DNA of 64,000 nt from Streptomyces sp. H39-S7 (GTDB taxonomy: Bacteria; Actinomycetota; Actinomycetes; Streptomycetales; Streptomycetaceae). The notes beneath the pieces were generated by a model. The model did not search any database, was not told the DNA's origin, and saw only the letters and a program-made list of their open reading frames with translations. The stretch is from contig NZ_JAPVLU010000033.1 in assembly GCF_027158205.1 (NCBI RefSeq), positions 49,481 to 113,480 of the forward strand, read 5' to 3'. Below, one piece after another: positions 7,440 to 15,793 of this stretch (within the stretch, counting starts at the first letter, position 1; each line of letters opens with the position of its first letter). Both the position numbers and the translations under genes were made by a program.

Positions 7440-8443
7440 GCCAGCCCGGTCTTGATCCACTTGCTGGACTCCACCGCGACGGCGAGCGCGCGCTGGCCGG
7501 TCCGCAGTTCCGGCAGCAGTCGTTCGATCTGCTGGAAGGGCAGGGCGTTGCCGGTGTTGCCGGTGTCGGAGACGCAGCTGATCTCGCGGGCGCCGGGCAC
7601 CGCCATGTGCTCGACGATGCGCTGGGTCATCCGGGTCGAGAGCTGCGGCGGCAGCAGGAAGTCCAGGTCCTCGACCTTCCAGTCCAGCAGGCCCAGGAGG
7701 TCCCAGAGGATCTCCACGGCCATGACCGGGACGCTCTCCTCGATCTCCTTGTAGTCCTCGGAGATCATCCGGCGCTCGGTGTGCCGGTCGGTGGTCCCGT
7801 ACCAGTCGATGATCTGGCCGGGCGGGCGGCCGAGCCCGGCGAAGCGGTTGATCACCCCGCGCAGCGCGACGCGTTCGCCGACCGGCTCCGCGGTGAGGAC
7901 GGCGGCGCCCGCGCCGTCCCCGAACAGCACGTAGTTCACCAGCTCCTCGGTGGGCATCCGGCTCAGGTCCCGGCGCAGGTCGAGGTGGCGGTTGGTGACG
8001 TCCCCGCCGATCACCAGGCCGGCGCCGCTGCCGCCCGCGATCAGGGAACGTCCCAGGTCGATGGCTTGCACCGCGCCGGAGCAGCCGGCCTGGAGCTGGT
8101 ACGCGGGCAGGTAGTTGAGCCCGAGCCGGTCGGCGACCCGGGCCGCGGTCGTCGGCAGCAGGGTGTCGGGGGTCGCGGTGGTGAGGACGAGGAACTCGAT
8201 GTCGGAGGGGTCGAGACCGGCGCCCGCGATGGCCAGGTCGCCGGCTTCCGCGCACAGGTCGGTGAGGCTCTGGTGCACCTCGCCGGTGGCCAGGTCCCAG
8301 GCGAAGTGCCGGGTCCTGGTGCCGACGAAGATGTCGATCCACTCCTCGCTCACGCCGAGCAGCCTCCCCAGAGTGCCGTTGTCCACCGGCGTTCCGGGCA
8401 GCGCGGTGCCGGCGGAGGCCAGGTACGTTGTCGCCCCCGTCAT
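7424..8443 (-). CDS. KAS III-like (3-oxoacyl-ACP synthase III-like) condensing/acyl-transfer enzyme
   Basis: This is a 339-residue thiolase-fold enzyme. The nucleophilic cysteine is present in LQAGCSGAVQA (Cys121) and the Asn loop in DTGNTGNAL (Asn296). The FabH catalytic histidine motif PHQAN is replaced by PPQLS (Pro265-Ser269), so the His is lost. ATG 8443 overlaps the PKS stop codon (ATGA); an upstream GTG at 8464 is less likely. In tetronate clusters a KAS III-like enzyme joins a beta-ketoacyl chain to glyceryl-ACP through C-C and C-O bonds. Position beside FkbH/ACP and a PKS supports this role. The lost His suggests decarboxylation is not needed, which is inference. Confidence 0.88.
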   Translation of the reverse strand: MTGATTYLASAGTALPGTPVDNGTLGRLLGVSEEWIDIFVGTRTRHFAWDLATGEVHQSLTDLCAEAGDLAIAGAGLDPSDIEFLVLTTATPDTLLPTTAARVADRLGLNYLPAYQLQAGCSGAVQAIDLGRSLIAGGSGAGLVIGGDVTNRHLDLRRDLSRMPTEELVNYVLFGDGAGAAVLTAEPVGERVALRGVINRFAGLGRPPGQIIDWYGTTDRHTERRMISEDYKEIEESVPVMAVEILWDLLGLLDWKVEDLDFLLPPQLSTRMTQRIVEHMAVPGAREISCVSDTGNTGNALPFQQIERLLPELRTGQRALAVAVESSKWIKTGLALEKT

Positions 8444-11400
8444 GGCGTACGCACGCTGACGCACTCGGTCAGGAACTCCGCGAGCGAGCCCACGGACCGC
8501 AGCGCGGGCAGCAGTTGCTGCACGGAGATCTCGCCGGCGTTCGGCAGCCGCGCCTCGATCCGGTCCTTGAGCTGCATGATCATCACGGAGTCGAACCCCA
8601 GATCCTCGTAGAACCGCGCGGAGCCCACGACCTGTTCCAGCGGGTAGTCACCGACCTCCGCGACCGCCTCGATGACGGCCGACAGCACCGGCTCCCGCTC
8701 CTGCGACAGCGCGTCCAGCCGGGCCGAAGGGGCACCGGGTTCGCCGAACTCGGGCGGCAGCGCGGCGGGCGGGCCCAGCGCGAGCGCGGGGTGCGCCGGG
8801 CGCCCGGGGGGCCTGACGGTCCGCCGTTCGGCCGGCTGCACGGTCTGCCGCCCGGCGGGCTCGGCCGGCTGGTGCCAGAAGCGGTGCCGGTCGGAGAACA
8901 CATAGGGCCGCAGCCGTTCGGCGGTGCGCCGGCCCGGCGCGTAGAGCGCGTCCCACTCGGGGTCGAGCCCGGCCCGGAAGAGCGCGGCGACCAGCTCGGC
9001 CAGGTCCCGGCCCGACGCCTCGGCGCCGGGCGCCGGGTGCAGGAACGCGACGTCCCCGCGCAGCCCGGCCCGCCCCGCCAGCGGCAGCAGTTGCGGCTTC
9101 GGGCCGATCTCGACCAGATGGGTGGGGGCCAGCGCCTCGTCGAGGGCTCCCAGCGCGGACGAGAAGAGCACCGGCTCGGCCGCCTGGCCGGTCCAGTACG
9201 TGCCGTCCATCGGCTCGTCGCGCAGCATCCGCCCGTAGCGGGTGGAGGCCAGCGGCACCTGCGGGGGCGCGGCGGCGACGGTGCCGGCGGTCTGCGCGAA
9301 ACGGGCCAGCGCCGGGGCCATCAGCGGTGAGTGGAAGGCGTGCGAGACCGGTACGGGCCGGGTCCGCACGCCCCGCGCGCGCAGGATCTCCGCGATGCGC
9401 TCCAGCGCCTTCACGGCGCCGGACAGCACCACGTCGGTGGGCCCGTTGACCGCCCCGAGGCCCACCCGCGGCTCGTCGTCGAGCAGGCTCCTGAGGTCGG
9501 CGGGGCTCGCGTTGACCGCCAGCATTCCGCCGCCCGCGGGCAGTTCCTGCATCAGCGCGCCCCGGACGGCCACCAGCCGGGCTGCCTCGTCCAGGCTCAG
9601 CACGCCGGCCAGTACCGCCGCCGGGTACTCGCCGATGCTGTGGCCGAGCACGGCGGCGGGCCGCACGCCGAGCTCGGTGAGGGTGCTGGCCAGGGCGTAG
9701 CCGACCGCGAACAGGGCGGGCTGCGCGTTGCCGGTCTCGTGGATCCGCTGCTCACCGCCCAGGATCAGGTCGCGGACGGAGCCCCCGGTATGCGGGGCGA
9801 GGGCCGCGTCGGCCTCGTCGAGAAAGTGCCGGTACACGGCGGAGTCACGGTGGAGCCCGGCGGTCATCGCCGGGAACTGGCTGCCCTGGCCGGTGAAGAG
9901 GAAGGCCACCACGGGCCGGCTCCACGGGCGGTGCGCGACCCCGCCGGGCAGCTCCTGCCCGGCGGCCTGCCGCAGTCCCGCGGCGAGTTCCGCGGTGTCG
10001 CGGGCGGTGAGGGCGAAGCGGAACGGCAGCCCGGTCTTGACCCGGTTGCTGCTCCAGCACAGTGCCGCCGCCTCGCCGCGCGGGCGTTCGGCCACGGCGT
10101 CCGCCTGGTCCGCGAGATTGCGGCGCAGCGCTTCCGGGGTGTCGCCGGTGAGGGTGAAGACGCCCGCGGCGCCGGAGGCCGTGTCCCGCCGGACCGTGCT
10201 CCTCGTACGCGTCCTGGGCGCGGTGGCCAGCACCGCGTGCGCGTTGGTGCCGCCCATCCCGAAGCTGCTCACCCCGGCCACGGTCTCGCCCGGCGGCAGC
10301 CGCAGCGGCGACTTCAGCAGCCGCAGCCCGCGCTCCGCGAGCCGCAGCTGCGGGTTCTCGCGGTCCGCGAAGCGGCTGGCCGGGACGATGCGGTGGTGCA
10401 GCGCCAGGGCCGCCTTGATCAGCCCGGCGATGCCCGCCGCGCCCTCGGTGTGCCCGAGGTTGCCCTTCACGGAGCCGATCGCGCACGGTTCCGCGCGCTC
10501 CACGCCGTGCACCGAGCCCAGCGCCGCGCACTCGATGGCGTCGCCCAGCACCGTGCCGGTGCCGTGCGCCTCGATGAACGCGACCTGGTCCGGGGTGACA
10601 CCGGCCCGCCGGTAGGCGGCCTCGACGACCTTCTGCTGCGACCAGCGGTTGGGGGCGGTGACCCCGTTGCTGCGGCCGTCCTGGTTCACGGCCGTGCCGC
10701 GGATCACCGCGTAGATCCGCTGCCCGTCGGCGAGCGCGTCGGCCGTCCTGCGCAGGACGACCAGGCCGACACCGTCACTGCGCGCGATGCCGTCGGCGTC
10801 CGCGCTGAACGGACGGCAGCGGCCGTCGGCCGAGGCCAGCCCCAGCTGGGTGTAGATGATGCCGAGCGCCGGGGAGAGCACCAGGTTCACCCCGCCGGCC
10901 AGCGCCGTGTCGCACTCGCCCGCCAGCAGCGCGCCGGCCGCCAGGTGCACGGCGACGAGCGACGAGGAGCAGGCGGTGTCGACGGCCAGGCTCGGGCCGG
11001 TGAGGTTCAGGTGGTACGAGACGCGGTTGGCGGTCATGCCCGCGCTGCTGCCCGCGCCCAACTGCGGAGTGATCTCCGCGGGGTCGCCCATCCGCAGCCG
11101 GCCCCACTCACCGCCCATCACCCCGACGAAGACGCCGGCGTCGGTGCCGGCCAGCGCGCCCGGGGCCCGCCCGGAGTCCTCCAGGGCGCGCCAGGCGCAC
11201 TGCAGCAGCAGCCGGTGATGCGGGTCCATCGCGGCGGCCTCGCGCGGCGACACCGAGAAGAAGTCGTTGTCGAAGGCGTCCGCGTCACCGAGGAAGCCGC
11301 CGCGCGTCATCGCGGAGCGGCCGGCACCAGGCTCCCGCGAGGCGTGGTCACGGGGGTCCCAGCGCTGCTCCGGGATGTCGCCGACGGCGTCGCCGCCGCG

Positions 11401-11481
11401 CATCAGCAGGTCCCAGTACGCGTCGCCGCCCGGCGCTCCGGGGAACGCACAGTCGAGTCCGACGATGGCGATGGAGTCCAT
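8440..11481 (-). CDS. Type I polyketide synthase, single KS-AT-ACP module
   Basis: This is a 1013-residue single-module PKS. The KS (1-425) has DTACSSS (Cys171), EAHGTGT (His306) and GNLGHTEGAAG (His344). The AT (about 525-820) has GHSIGEYPAAVLAG (Ser615) and HAFH at 714-717, the motif typical of malonyl-CoA selection. A Pro-rich linker (about 870-930) leads to an ACP with LGFDSVMIMQL (Ser965). There is no KR, DH, ER or thioesterase, so the module should add one malonyl-derived C2 unit and leave a beta-ketoacyl-ACP. The ATG at 11481 overlaps the upstream ACP stop (TGATG); the longer open frame to 12000 antisenses nothing useful and is rejected. Release is likely by the KAS III-like enzyme. 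Confidence 0.92.
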   Translation of the reverse strand: MDSIAIVGLDCAFPGAPGGDAYWDLLMRGGDAVGDIPEQRWDPRDHASREPGAGRSAMTRGGFLGDADAFDNDFFSVSPREAAAMDPHHRLLLQCAWRALEDSGRAPGALAGTDAGVFVGVMGGEWGRLRMGDPAEITPQLGAGSSAGMTANRVSYHLNLTGPSLAVDTACSSSLVAVHLAAGALLAGECDTALAGGVNLVLSPALGIIYTQLGLASADGRCRPFSADADGIARSDGVGLVVLRRTADALADGQRIYAVIRGTAVNQDGRSNGVTAPNRWSQQKVVEAAYRRAGVTPDQVAFIEAHGTGTVLGDAIECAALGSVHGVERAEPCAIGSVKGNLGHTEGAAGIAGLIKAALALHHRIVPASRFADRENPQLRLAERGLRLLKSPLRLPPGETVAGVSSFGMGGTNAHAVLATAPRTRTRSTVRRDTASGAAGVFTLTGDTPEALRRNLADQADAVAERPRGEAAALCWSSNRVKTGLPFRFALTARDTAELAAGLRQAAGQELPGGVAHRPWSRPVVAFLFTGQGSQFPAMTAGLHRDSAVYRHFLDEADAALAPHTGGSVRDLILGGEQRIHETGNAQPALFAVGYALASTLTELGVRPAAVLGHSIGEYPAAVLAGVLSLDEAARLVAVRGALMQELPAGGGMLAVNASPADLRSLLDDEPRVGLGAVNGPTDVVLSGAVKALERIAEILRARGVRTRPVPVSHAFHSPLMAPALARFAQTAGTVAAAPPQVPLASTRYGRMLRDEPMDGTYWTGQAAEPVLFSSALGALDEALAPTHLVEIGPKPQLLPLAGRAGLRGDVAFLHPAPGAEASGRDLAELVAALFRAGLDPEWDALYAPGRRTAERLRPYVFSDRHRFWHQPAEPAGRQTVQPAERRTVRPPGRPAHPALALGPPAALPPEFGEPGAPSARLDALSQEREPVLSAVIEAVAEVGDYPLEQVVGSARFYEDLGFDSVMIMQLKDRIEARLPNAGEISVQQLLPALRSVGSLAEFLTECVSVRTP

Positions 11482-11774
11482 CAGCGGTTGACCTCCGCGA
11501 CCCGTGGGATCTCCACTGCCATGTACCCGACGAGGCTCTCGACCGTCGGGTGGTCCCACAGCAGGGTCGGCTCCACCGACAGCCCGAACCCGTCCTCCAG
11601 GTCGCCGCACAGGCTCAGCGCGGCCACCGAGTCCATGCCGAACTCGGCGAGCGGCACCGTCGGGTCGATGCTGCCGGCCGGCCGGTTGAGGTAGAGCGCG
11701 AGCCGGTCGAGCAGCCAGCCGCGGTGCAGGTTGTCGGCGAGCACAGCACTGTGCCGGGTCGTCGGAGCGGTCAT
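11481..11774 (-). CDS. Stand-alone acyl carrier protein, probable fatty-acyl carrier
   Basis: This is a 97-residue ACP with the attachment serine in FGMDSVAAL. AAGGAG lies about 7 nt upstream of ATG 11774, a strong ribosome-binding site. It is located between the acyl-CoA dehydrogenase/FAAL pair and the PKS. FAAL enzymes pass acyl-adenylates to an ACP, so this protein is the likely acceptor of the activated fatty acid. It may also present the chain to the dehydrogenase and then to the PKS KS. The open frame continues upstream to 13199 only as antisense-like shadow of the dehydrogenase gene. Confidence 0.88.
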   Translation of the reverse strand: MTAPTTRHSAVLADNLHRGWLLDRLALYLNRPAGSIDPTVPLAEFGMDSVAALSLCGDLEDGFGLSVEPTLLWDHPTVESLVGYMAVEIPRVAEVNR

Positions 11775-11812
11775 CGCTGGACTCCTTGGATACGCGTCGG
11801 GCCCATGAACCG

Positions 11813-13594
11813 TCAGCCGGGAATGGGAGTGTTGTAGAGGTCGTAGCTGCGCTGGGCGCTGAAACGGACCTGGACCTCGTGCCGGAGCCGCGTCTCGCAC
11901 TCCCCCGGCAGGTCGGGGACCTTCGCGCCCAGCCGCCGCGCGATGCGGTGCAAGGCCGCCGCCGCCCAGGCCGGGTCGGCGAGGAACGGGTCGGAGCCAT
12001 CCTGGTTGTGGCGCCACACCCCCAGCACCGCGGACGCCGCGAGCAGCAGCGCGTACCGGTCCATCAGGGCGAACGAGGCCGGCCCGACCGGGGTGGTGCG
12101 GTCCGCGGGCTCCAGGGCCAGGACCCGGTCGCGCAGATCGCGGAACTCCTCCACCAGTTGTCCGGCCAGCCCGCGCAGCGCCCGCTCCACCGGAGTACGG
12201 CCCGGTATCGCGGCGGCGACCGACAGCAGCGAGGCGCTGAGGCTGTCGCGGCCGCAGGCCAGGCTCAGCGACTCGGTGCGCAGCGGCGGCAGTTCGGCGC
12301 GTGGCCGGAAGAGCTCGGCGGCCGCATCGTCCTCGGTGAACCAGGACTGCCGGGCCAGCCGGTGCAGTTGCGGGATGACGGTGGCCTGGCAGGCGACCGA
12401 GCCCGCGTGCCCGAGGCTGAGCACCGGCACGTCCCTGACGTGCTTCTGGAAGATGCCCAGCGTGCCCTCGCGGGTGTAGAACCCGGCGCCGAGCACGATC
12501 GACAGGTCGTACATCGTCTCGGTGAGGATCCGTGGCAGCAGGTACTTCAGCGCCGCCGAGTACACGCTGGTCTGCGTCGGCAGCAGGTGGATCGCGCGCA
12601 TCGCGACGAGCGCCAGGCTGTCGTACAGCAGCAGGTTGACGAAGGCGCCGGTCGCGGCGGCGTCGGTGCGCTGCGCGTCGGTCCGGGCGCCGCCCCAGCC
12701 GCCGCCGCGGTGTTCGTGGTCGAAGCGGACCGCCGTGCGCAGGCTGGTGTCCACGGCGGCGAGCGCGGTCGCGGCGATGACGGTGCGGCTGATCTGGAAG
12801 GAGCGCAGCGCGGTCTCGATGCCGCTGCCGACCGGGCCGAGCAGCGCGGACCCCGGTACCGGGCAGTCGTCGAACTCCACCCCGGCGAAGGCGTTGCCGC
12901 GCAGTCCCACCGGCATCCGGTGCGGCACGATCCTGGAGCGGTCCGCGGGCAGTTCGGCGGGGTCGAGGAGCAGCACCGAATGGCTGCGGCTGCCGGGGGC
13001 GGGGTCGGTGCGGCAGAACAGCACCAGGGCCTCCGAGCGGGCCAGGTTGTTGATCACCGGTTTGCCGCCGCTGAGCAGGAACCCGCCGCCGGCCGCCGGC
13101 CGCGCCGCGACCTGGCTGCGGACCAGCGTGTTGCTGTGCGCCGTCTCGTGCTGCGCGATGGCCGCCTTCGCGCCGCGCAGCATCGCGCCGGCGAGCCATT
13201 CCTGCTGCTCGTCGCTGCCCGCCATCCAGACGTCGGAGGCGGCCATGTACGACATCATCCCGTAGCTCATGCCGAGCCCGACGTCCCGCCGGAAGACCGG
13301 GCGCATGACGCGGACGAGGGTGTCGATGGAGTCCAGCCGGCCGCCGAGCCTGCTGGGGACGAACTCGCGGTTCATCCCGAAGTCGTCGAGCAGTCCCTCG
13401 CCCCGGCCGAACGGCACCGCGGCCCGGTCGGCGTTGAGCACCGCGTGATAGCCGCAGGGGTTGCCGGGGTCGGTGGGGTCGCCGAGCAGCGCCTCCAGTT
13501 CGGCGACGCGCGCCTGCACCGCAGCCTCACGCTGCTGCGGTGCAGGCGCCTCGACGACGGAGGCGGGGCTTCCGGTCGCGGGCCTGGTCACCAC
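11813..13594 (-). CDS. Acyl-CoA/ACP dehydrogenase family protein
   Basis: This is a 593-residue flavoprotein of the acyl-CoA dehydrogenase superfamily. It is longer than the usual 380-400 residues because of an extended C-terminal helical part, as in ACOX-like or ACP-dependent members. Seen features include the middle beta-domain segment QHETAHSNT...LSGGKPVINN and a C-terminal helical region with LGAGFYTREGTLGIFQKH. Its GTG start (13594, or 13591) overlaps the end of the FAAL gene. In clusters with FAAL and ACP such enzymes often introduce an alpha,beta double bond into the ACP-bound acyl chain. That is the likely role here; chain length and position are not predictable. Confidence 0.87.
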   Translation of the reverse strand: MVTRPATGSPASVVEAPAPQQREAAVQARVAELEALLGDPTDPGNPCGYHAVLNADRAAVPFGRGEGLLDDFGMNREFVPSRLGGRLDSIDTLVRVMRPVFRRDVGLGMSYGMMSYMAASDVWMAGSDEQQEWLAGAMLRGAKAAIAQHETAHSNTLVRSQVAARPAAGGGFLLSGGKPVINNLARSEALVLFCRTDPAPGSRSHSVLLLDPAELPADRSRIVPHRMPVGLRGNAFAGVEFDDCPVPGSALLGPVGSGIETALRSFQISRTVIAATALAAVDTSLRTAVRFDHEHRGGGWGGARTDAQRTDAAATGAFVNLLLYDSLALVAMRAIHLLPTQTSVYSAALKYLLPRILTETMYDLSIVLGAGFYTREGTLGIFQKHVRDVPVLSLGHAGSVACQATVIPQLHRLARQSWFTEDDAAAELFRPRAELPPLRTESLSLACGRDSLSASLLSVAAAIPGRTPVERALRGLAGQLVEEFRDLRDRVLALEPADRTTPVGPASFALMDRYALLLAASAVLGVWRHNQDGSDPFLADPAWAAAALHRIARRLGAKVPDLPGECETRLRHEVQVRFSAQRSYDLYNTPIPG

Positions 13595-15408
13595 GGCCTG
13601 CCTCTCCCGCCGGCCGGTTCCGGTTGCAGCAGGTCCTCGCCGAGCAGGGTGTCGCGGGCGCGCACCACGGCGTGCACGGCCGGGTCCAGCGCCTCGTACT
13701 CGCCGCGCAGCTCACCGTCGAGGAAGAGCTGCCGCATCAGGGTGCGCTGCACCTTGCCGCTGGTGGTCCTGCGGATCGTGCCCGGCCGGACCAGCAGGAC
13801 GTTGCCCGCCGGGATGTTGAAGTCCTGGCCGATCATCGCCTGCACCTGCTGGGCCAGCAGCCGCAGGTCGGCGGCGCTCGTGCCCTCGCCCTTGACCTCC
13901 TGCACCACCACCAGCTGCTCGCGCCCGGCCTCGACGCTGAAGGCCGCTCCGGCACCGTGGCCGAGCTCCGGGCTGGTGGCGCGGACCGCGAACTCGACGT
14001 CCTGCGGGTACACGTTCCGCCCGTTGATGATGATCACTTCCTTGAGGCGGCCGGTGACGAAGAGTTCGCCGTCCTCCAGCACGCCCAGGTCCCCGGTGCG
14101 CAGGAACCCGGTCTCGCCGTCGTTCAGGGTGCCGTGGAAGGTCGCGTCGGACTCCTCGGGCCGCTGCCAGTAGCCCTGGGCGACGCTGTCGCCGCGCAGC
14201 CAGATCTCGCCGACCGCGCCGTCCGGCAGCTCCCGGTAGCCGGCCGGGTCCACGATCCGCACGTCGAAGTCGGTGACCCGTCCGCTGCTGACCAGGGTCC
14301 GCCGCGGGCTGCCGGGTTCGGCCGCAGCCAGCTGGTCGCGTTCCAGGGCCTTGGTGTCCGCCTGCTTCTCGGTGAACGGGGCGTCGGGGACGCCGCCGCA
14401 CACGATGAGGGTGGCCTCGGCCAGCCCGTAGCAGGGGTACAGCGCCCGGGGCCGCAGTCCGGCCGGGGCGAAGCGCTCGGCGAACGCCTTGAGGGTGTCG
14501 GCGCGGACCGGCTCGGCGCCGTTGAGCGCGAGCCGCCAGCGGGACAGGTCGAGCGCCTCGATCTGCTCGTCGGTGACGCGGCGCAGGCACAGCTCGAAGC
14601 AGAAGTTGGGGCCGCCGCCCGCGGTGACGCCGTACGCGTCGATCGCCTGCAGCCAGCGCACCGGCCGCTTGATGAAGGAGGTGGGCGACATCTGCACCGA
14701 GGAGCTGCCGAGCCAGAGCGGGTGCAGCAGGTGGGCGATGAAGCCCATGTCGTGGAAGTGCGGCAGCCAGCCGCCGAACCGGTCCTCCCGGGTGGTGCCC
14801 AGGGACCGGCCGATGGCCGCCTCGTTGGCCAGCAGGTTGCGGTGCGAGACCATGACGCCGCGCGGGTCGGAGACCGAGCCCGAGGTGTACTGCAGGAAGG
14901 CCAGGTCGTCGGGGCGGGCCGCGACGGGCTGCCAGGCGGCCGGGTCGCCGAAGCCGGTGTTGTCCGTGGCCAGGCAGACCACGTCCTCGCGGCGGGCCCG
15001 GGAGAGCCACAGCGCGATGTCCGGGGCGTTGGCCCGGTCGGTCAGCACCAGCCGCGCCCCCGAGTCCCGGATCACCGCCGACGTACGGCTCAGCCGCTTC
15101 TCCTGGCCCGCGTCCCCGGGCAGCGGCGCCGGCACCGCCACCGCTCCGGCGTACAGGCAGCCCACGAACGCCTTCAGGAACTCGGCGGTCGTCGGGTACA
15201 GGAGCAGCACCGGCTGCCCCTCCACCCCGTGCAGTTGCAGGACGGAGGCGATCCGCCGCGCCTCCCGGTCCAGCTCCGCGTAGGTCAGGTGCTCGGCCGC
15301 CATGGCCGGTCCCGCGTCCCGCAGGAAGACATGGGCGTCCGCGTCGGCGAGCTCCGCGGCCCGTTCCAGGACAAGCTCGGTGAAAGTGGCGAAGCCTGAC
15401 AATGACAT
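13588..15408 (-). CDS. Fatty acyl-AMP ligase (FAAL)
   Basis: This 606-residue adenylating enzyme is predicted to activate a free fatty acid with ATP and load it onto an ACP. Motifs seen are LQYTSGSVSDPRG (the P-loop A3 region), GWLPHFHDMGF (typical of FAALs), YGLAEATLIVCGG, LRTGDLGVLEDGELFVTGR and the A10-like TTSGKVQRT. The HFHDMG and PTTAEFLKAF stretches match FAALs better than acyl-CoA ligases. It is the first gene of the operon. ATG 15408 is preceded by a duplicated GAGGGGATGTC block, so the Shine-Dalgarno placement is unusual. The gene overlaps the acyl-CoA dehydrogenase gene. Confidence 0.92.
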   Translation of the reverse strand: MSLSGFATFTELVLERAAELADADAHVFLRDAGPAMAAEHLTYAELDREARRIASVLQLHGVEGQPVLLLYPTTAEFLKAFVGCLYAGAVAVPAPLPGDAGQEKRLSRTSAVIRDSGARLVLTDRANAPDIALWLSRARREDVVCLATDNTGFGDPAAWQPVAARPDDLAFLQYTSGSVSDPRGVMVSHRNLLANEAAIGRSLGTTREDRFGGWLPHFHDMGFIAHLLHPLWLGSSSVQMSPTSFIKRPVRWLQAIDAYGVTAGGGPNFCFELCLRRVTDEQIEALDLSRWRLALNGAEPVRADTLKAFAERFAPAGLRPRALYPCYGLAEATLIVCGGVPDAPFTEKQADTKALERDQLAAAEPGSPRRTLVSSGRVTDFDVRIVDPAGYRELPDGAVGEIWLRGDSVAQGYWQRPEESDATFHGTLNDGETGFLRTGDLGVLEDGELFVTGRLKEVIIINGRNVYPQDVEFAVRATSPELGHGAGAAFSVEAGREQLVVVQEVKGEGTSAADLRLLAQQVQAMIGQDFNIPAGNVLLVRPGTIRRTTSGKVQRTLMRQLFLDGELRGEYEALDPAVHAVVRARDTLLGEDLLQPEPAGGRGRPW

Positions 15409-15425
15409 CCCCTCGACATCCCCTC
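15404..15425. repeat. 11-bp tandem duplication at the FAAL start
   Basis: GACATCCCCTC occurs twice in a row (15404-15414 and 15415-15425). On the coding strand each copy reads GAGGGGATGTC, a Shine-Dalgarno-like run touching an ATG. Only the downstream ATG (15408) is in the FAAL frame; the upstream ATG (15419) opens a different frame ending at 15285. Confidence 0.65.
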
Positions 15426-15502
15426 GCGGCGCAGCCGCCGGTCCGCTGACAGACCGGCGTGGAACGGGTCCCGCACATGTCCTCGGATCGTCGGCCGCCC
15501 GG

Positions 15503-15520
15503 CTAAAGCAGCGGTTGCGC
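15503..15520 (-). promoter_or_regulatory. Shared 18-bp element upstream of FAAL operon
   Basis: On the minus strand this reads GCGCAACCGCTGCTTTAG, ending 95 bp before the FAAL start codon. It matches the element before regulator 2 at 14 of 18 positions, in each case oriented toward the gene downstream. The core CAACC-G-(C/T)TG is a small near-palindrome. A binding site for one of the two flanking regulators is a reasonable guess. Confidence 0.4.
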
Positions 15521-15751
15521 GAACTGGTTGACATGACCGGCCGGCGGCCCAGAGGATGGAATTCCGGTGGGTGACATGGATCACCGGCCGTGCGGAGCGA
15601 GCCCCGGCAGCCCCGGGTGGGGCCCGTGCACAGCCCGGCCCACCGGACAGCGTTCGATCACCCTCACCCGTGGAACCCGGCCGCGACGGCCCGGCGACGG
15701 CGTTCGACCGCGACGACCGGCCATCTCACGGCTACGGGCCACTGGCATATG

Positions 15752-15769
15752 GCACAACCGTTGCTAAAG
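15752..15769 (+). promoter_or_regulatory. Shared 18-bp element and possible promoter of regulator 2
   Basis: The sequence GCACAACCGTTGCTAAAG lies 24 bp before the ATG of regulator 2. It overlaps a possible -10 box TAAAGT (15765-15770), with CTGGCA (15742-15747) at 17-bp spacing as a candidate -35. CAAC-C-GTTG is a perfect small palindrome. The partner element is at 15503-15520. Autoregulation of regulator 2 would fit this position. Confidence 0.4.
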
Positions 15770-15793
15770 TCGCCTCTGGGCGAGGGGGTAGCT

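Larger units (their letters stand above)
15409..15793. other. Divergent promoter region of the biosynthetic operon and regulator 2
   Basis: This 385-bp gap separates the FAAL operon from regulator 2 and must hold both promoters. It contains two related 18-bp elements on opposite strands (15503-15520 and 15752-15769) and an inverted repeat CCGGTG...CACCGG with nested GGTGA...TCACC at 15564-15587. It also has a TTGACA hexamer at 15528-15533. I see no coding frame with credible features and no RNA gene. Confidence 0.5.

Noticed and set aside
9331..11694. Long plus-strand open frame antisense to the PKS gene
   Set aside because: Composition is Arg/Gly/Gln/Val-rich without motifs; it is the usual GC-driven shadow of a real gene on the other strand.
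11482..13199. Upstream extension of the stand-alone ACP frame through the dehydrogenase gene
   Set aside because: It is a shadow of the dehydrogenase gene; AAGGAG before ATG 11774 marks the true ACP start.
15750..15764. TGGCAC-N5-TTGC resembling a sigma-54 promoter before regulator 2
   Set aside because: Streptomyces are not known to have sigma-54; the match is better explained as an operator or a sigma-70-type -10 box (TAAAGT).
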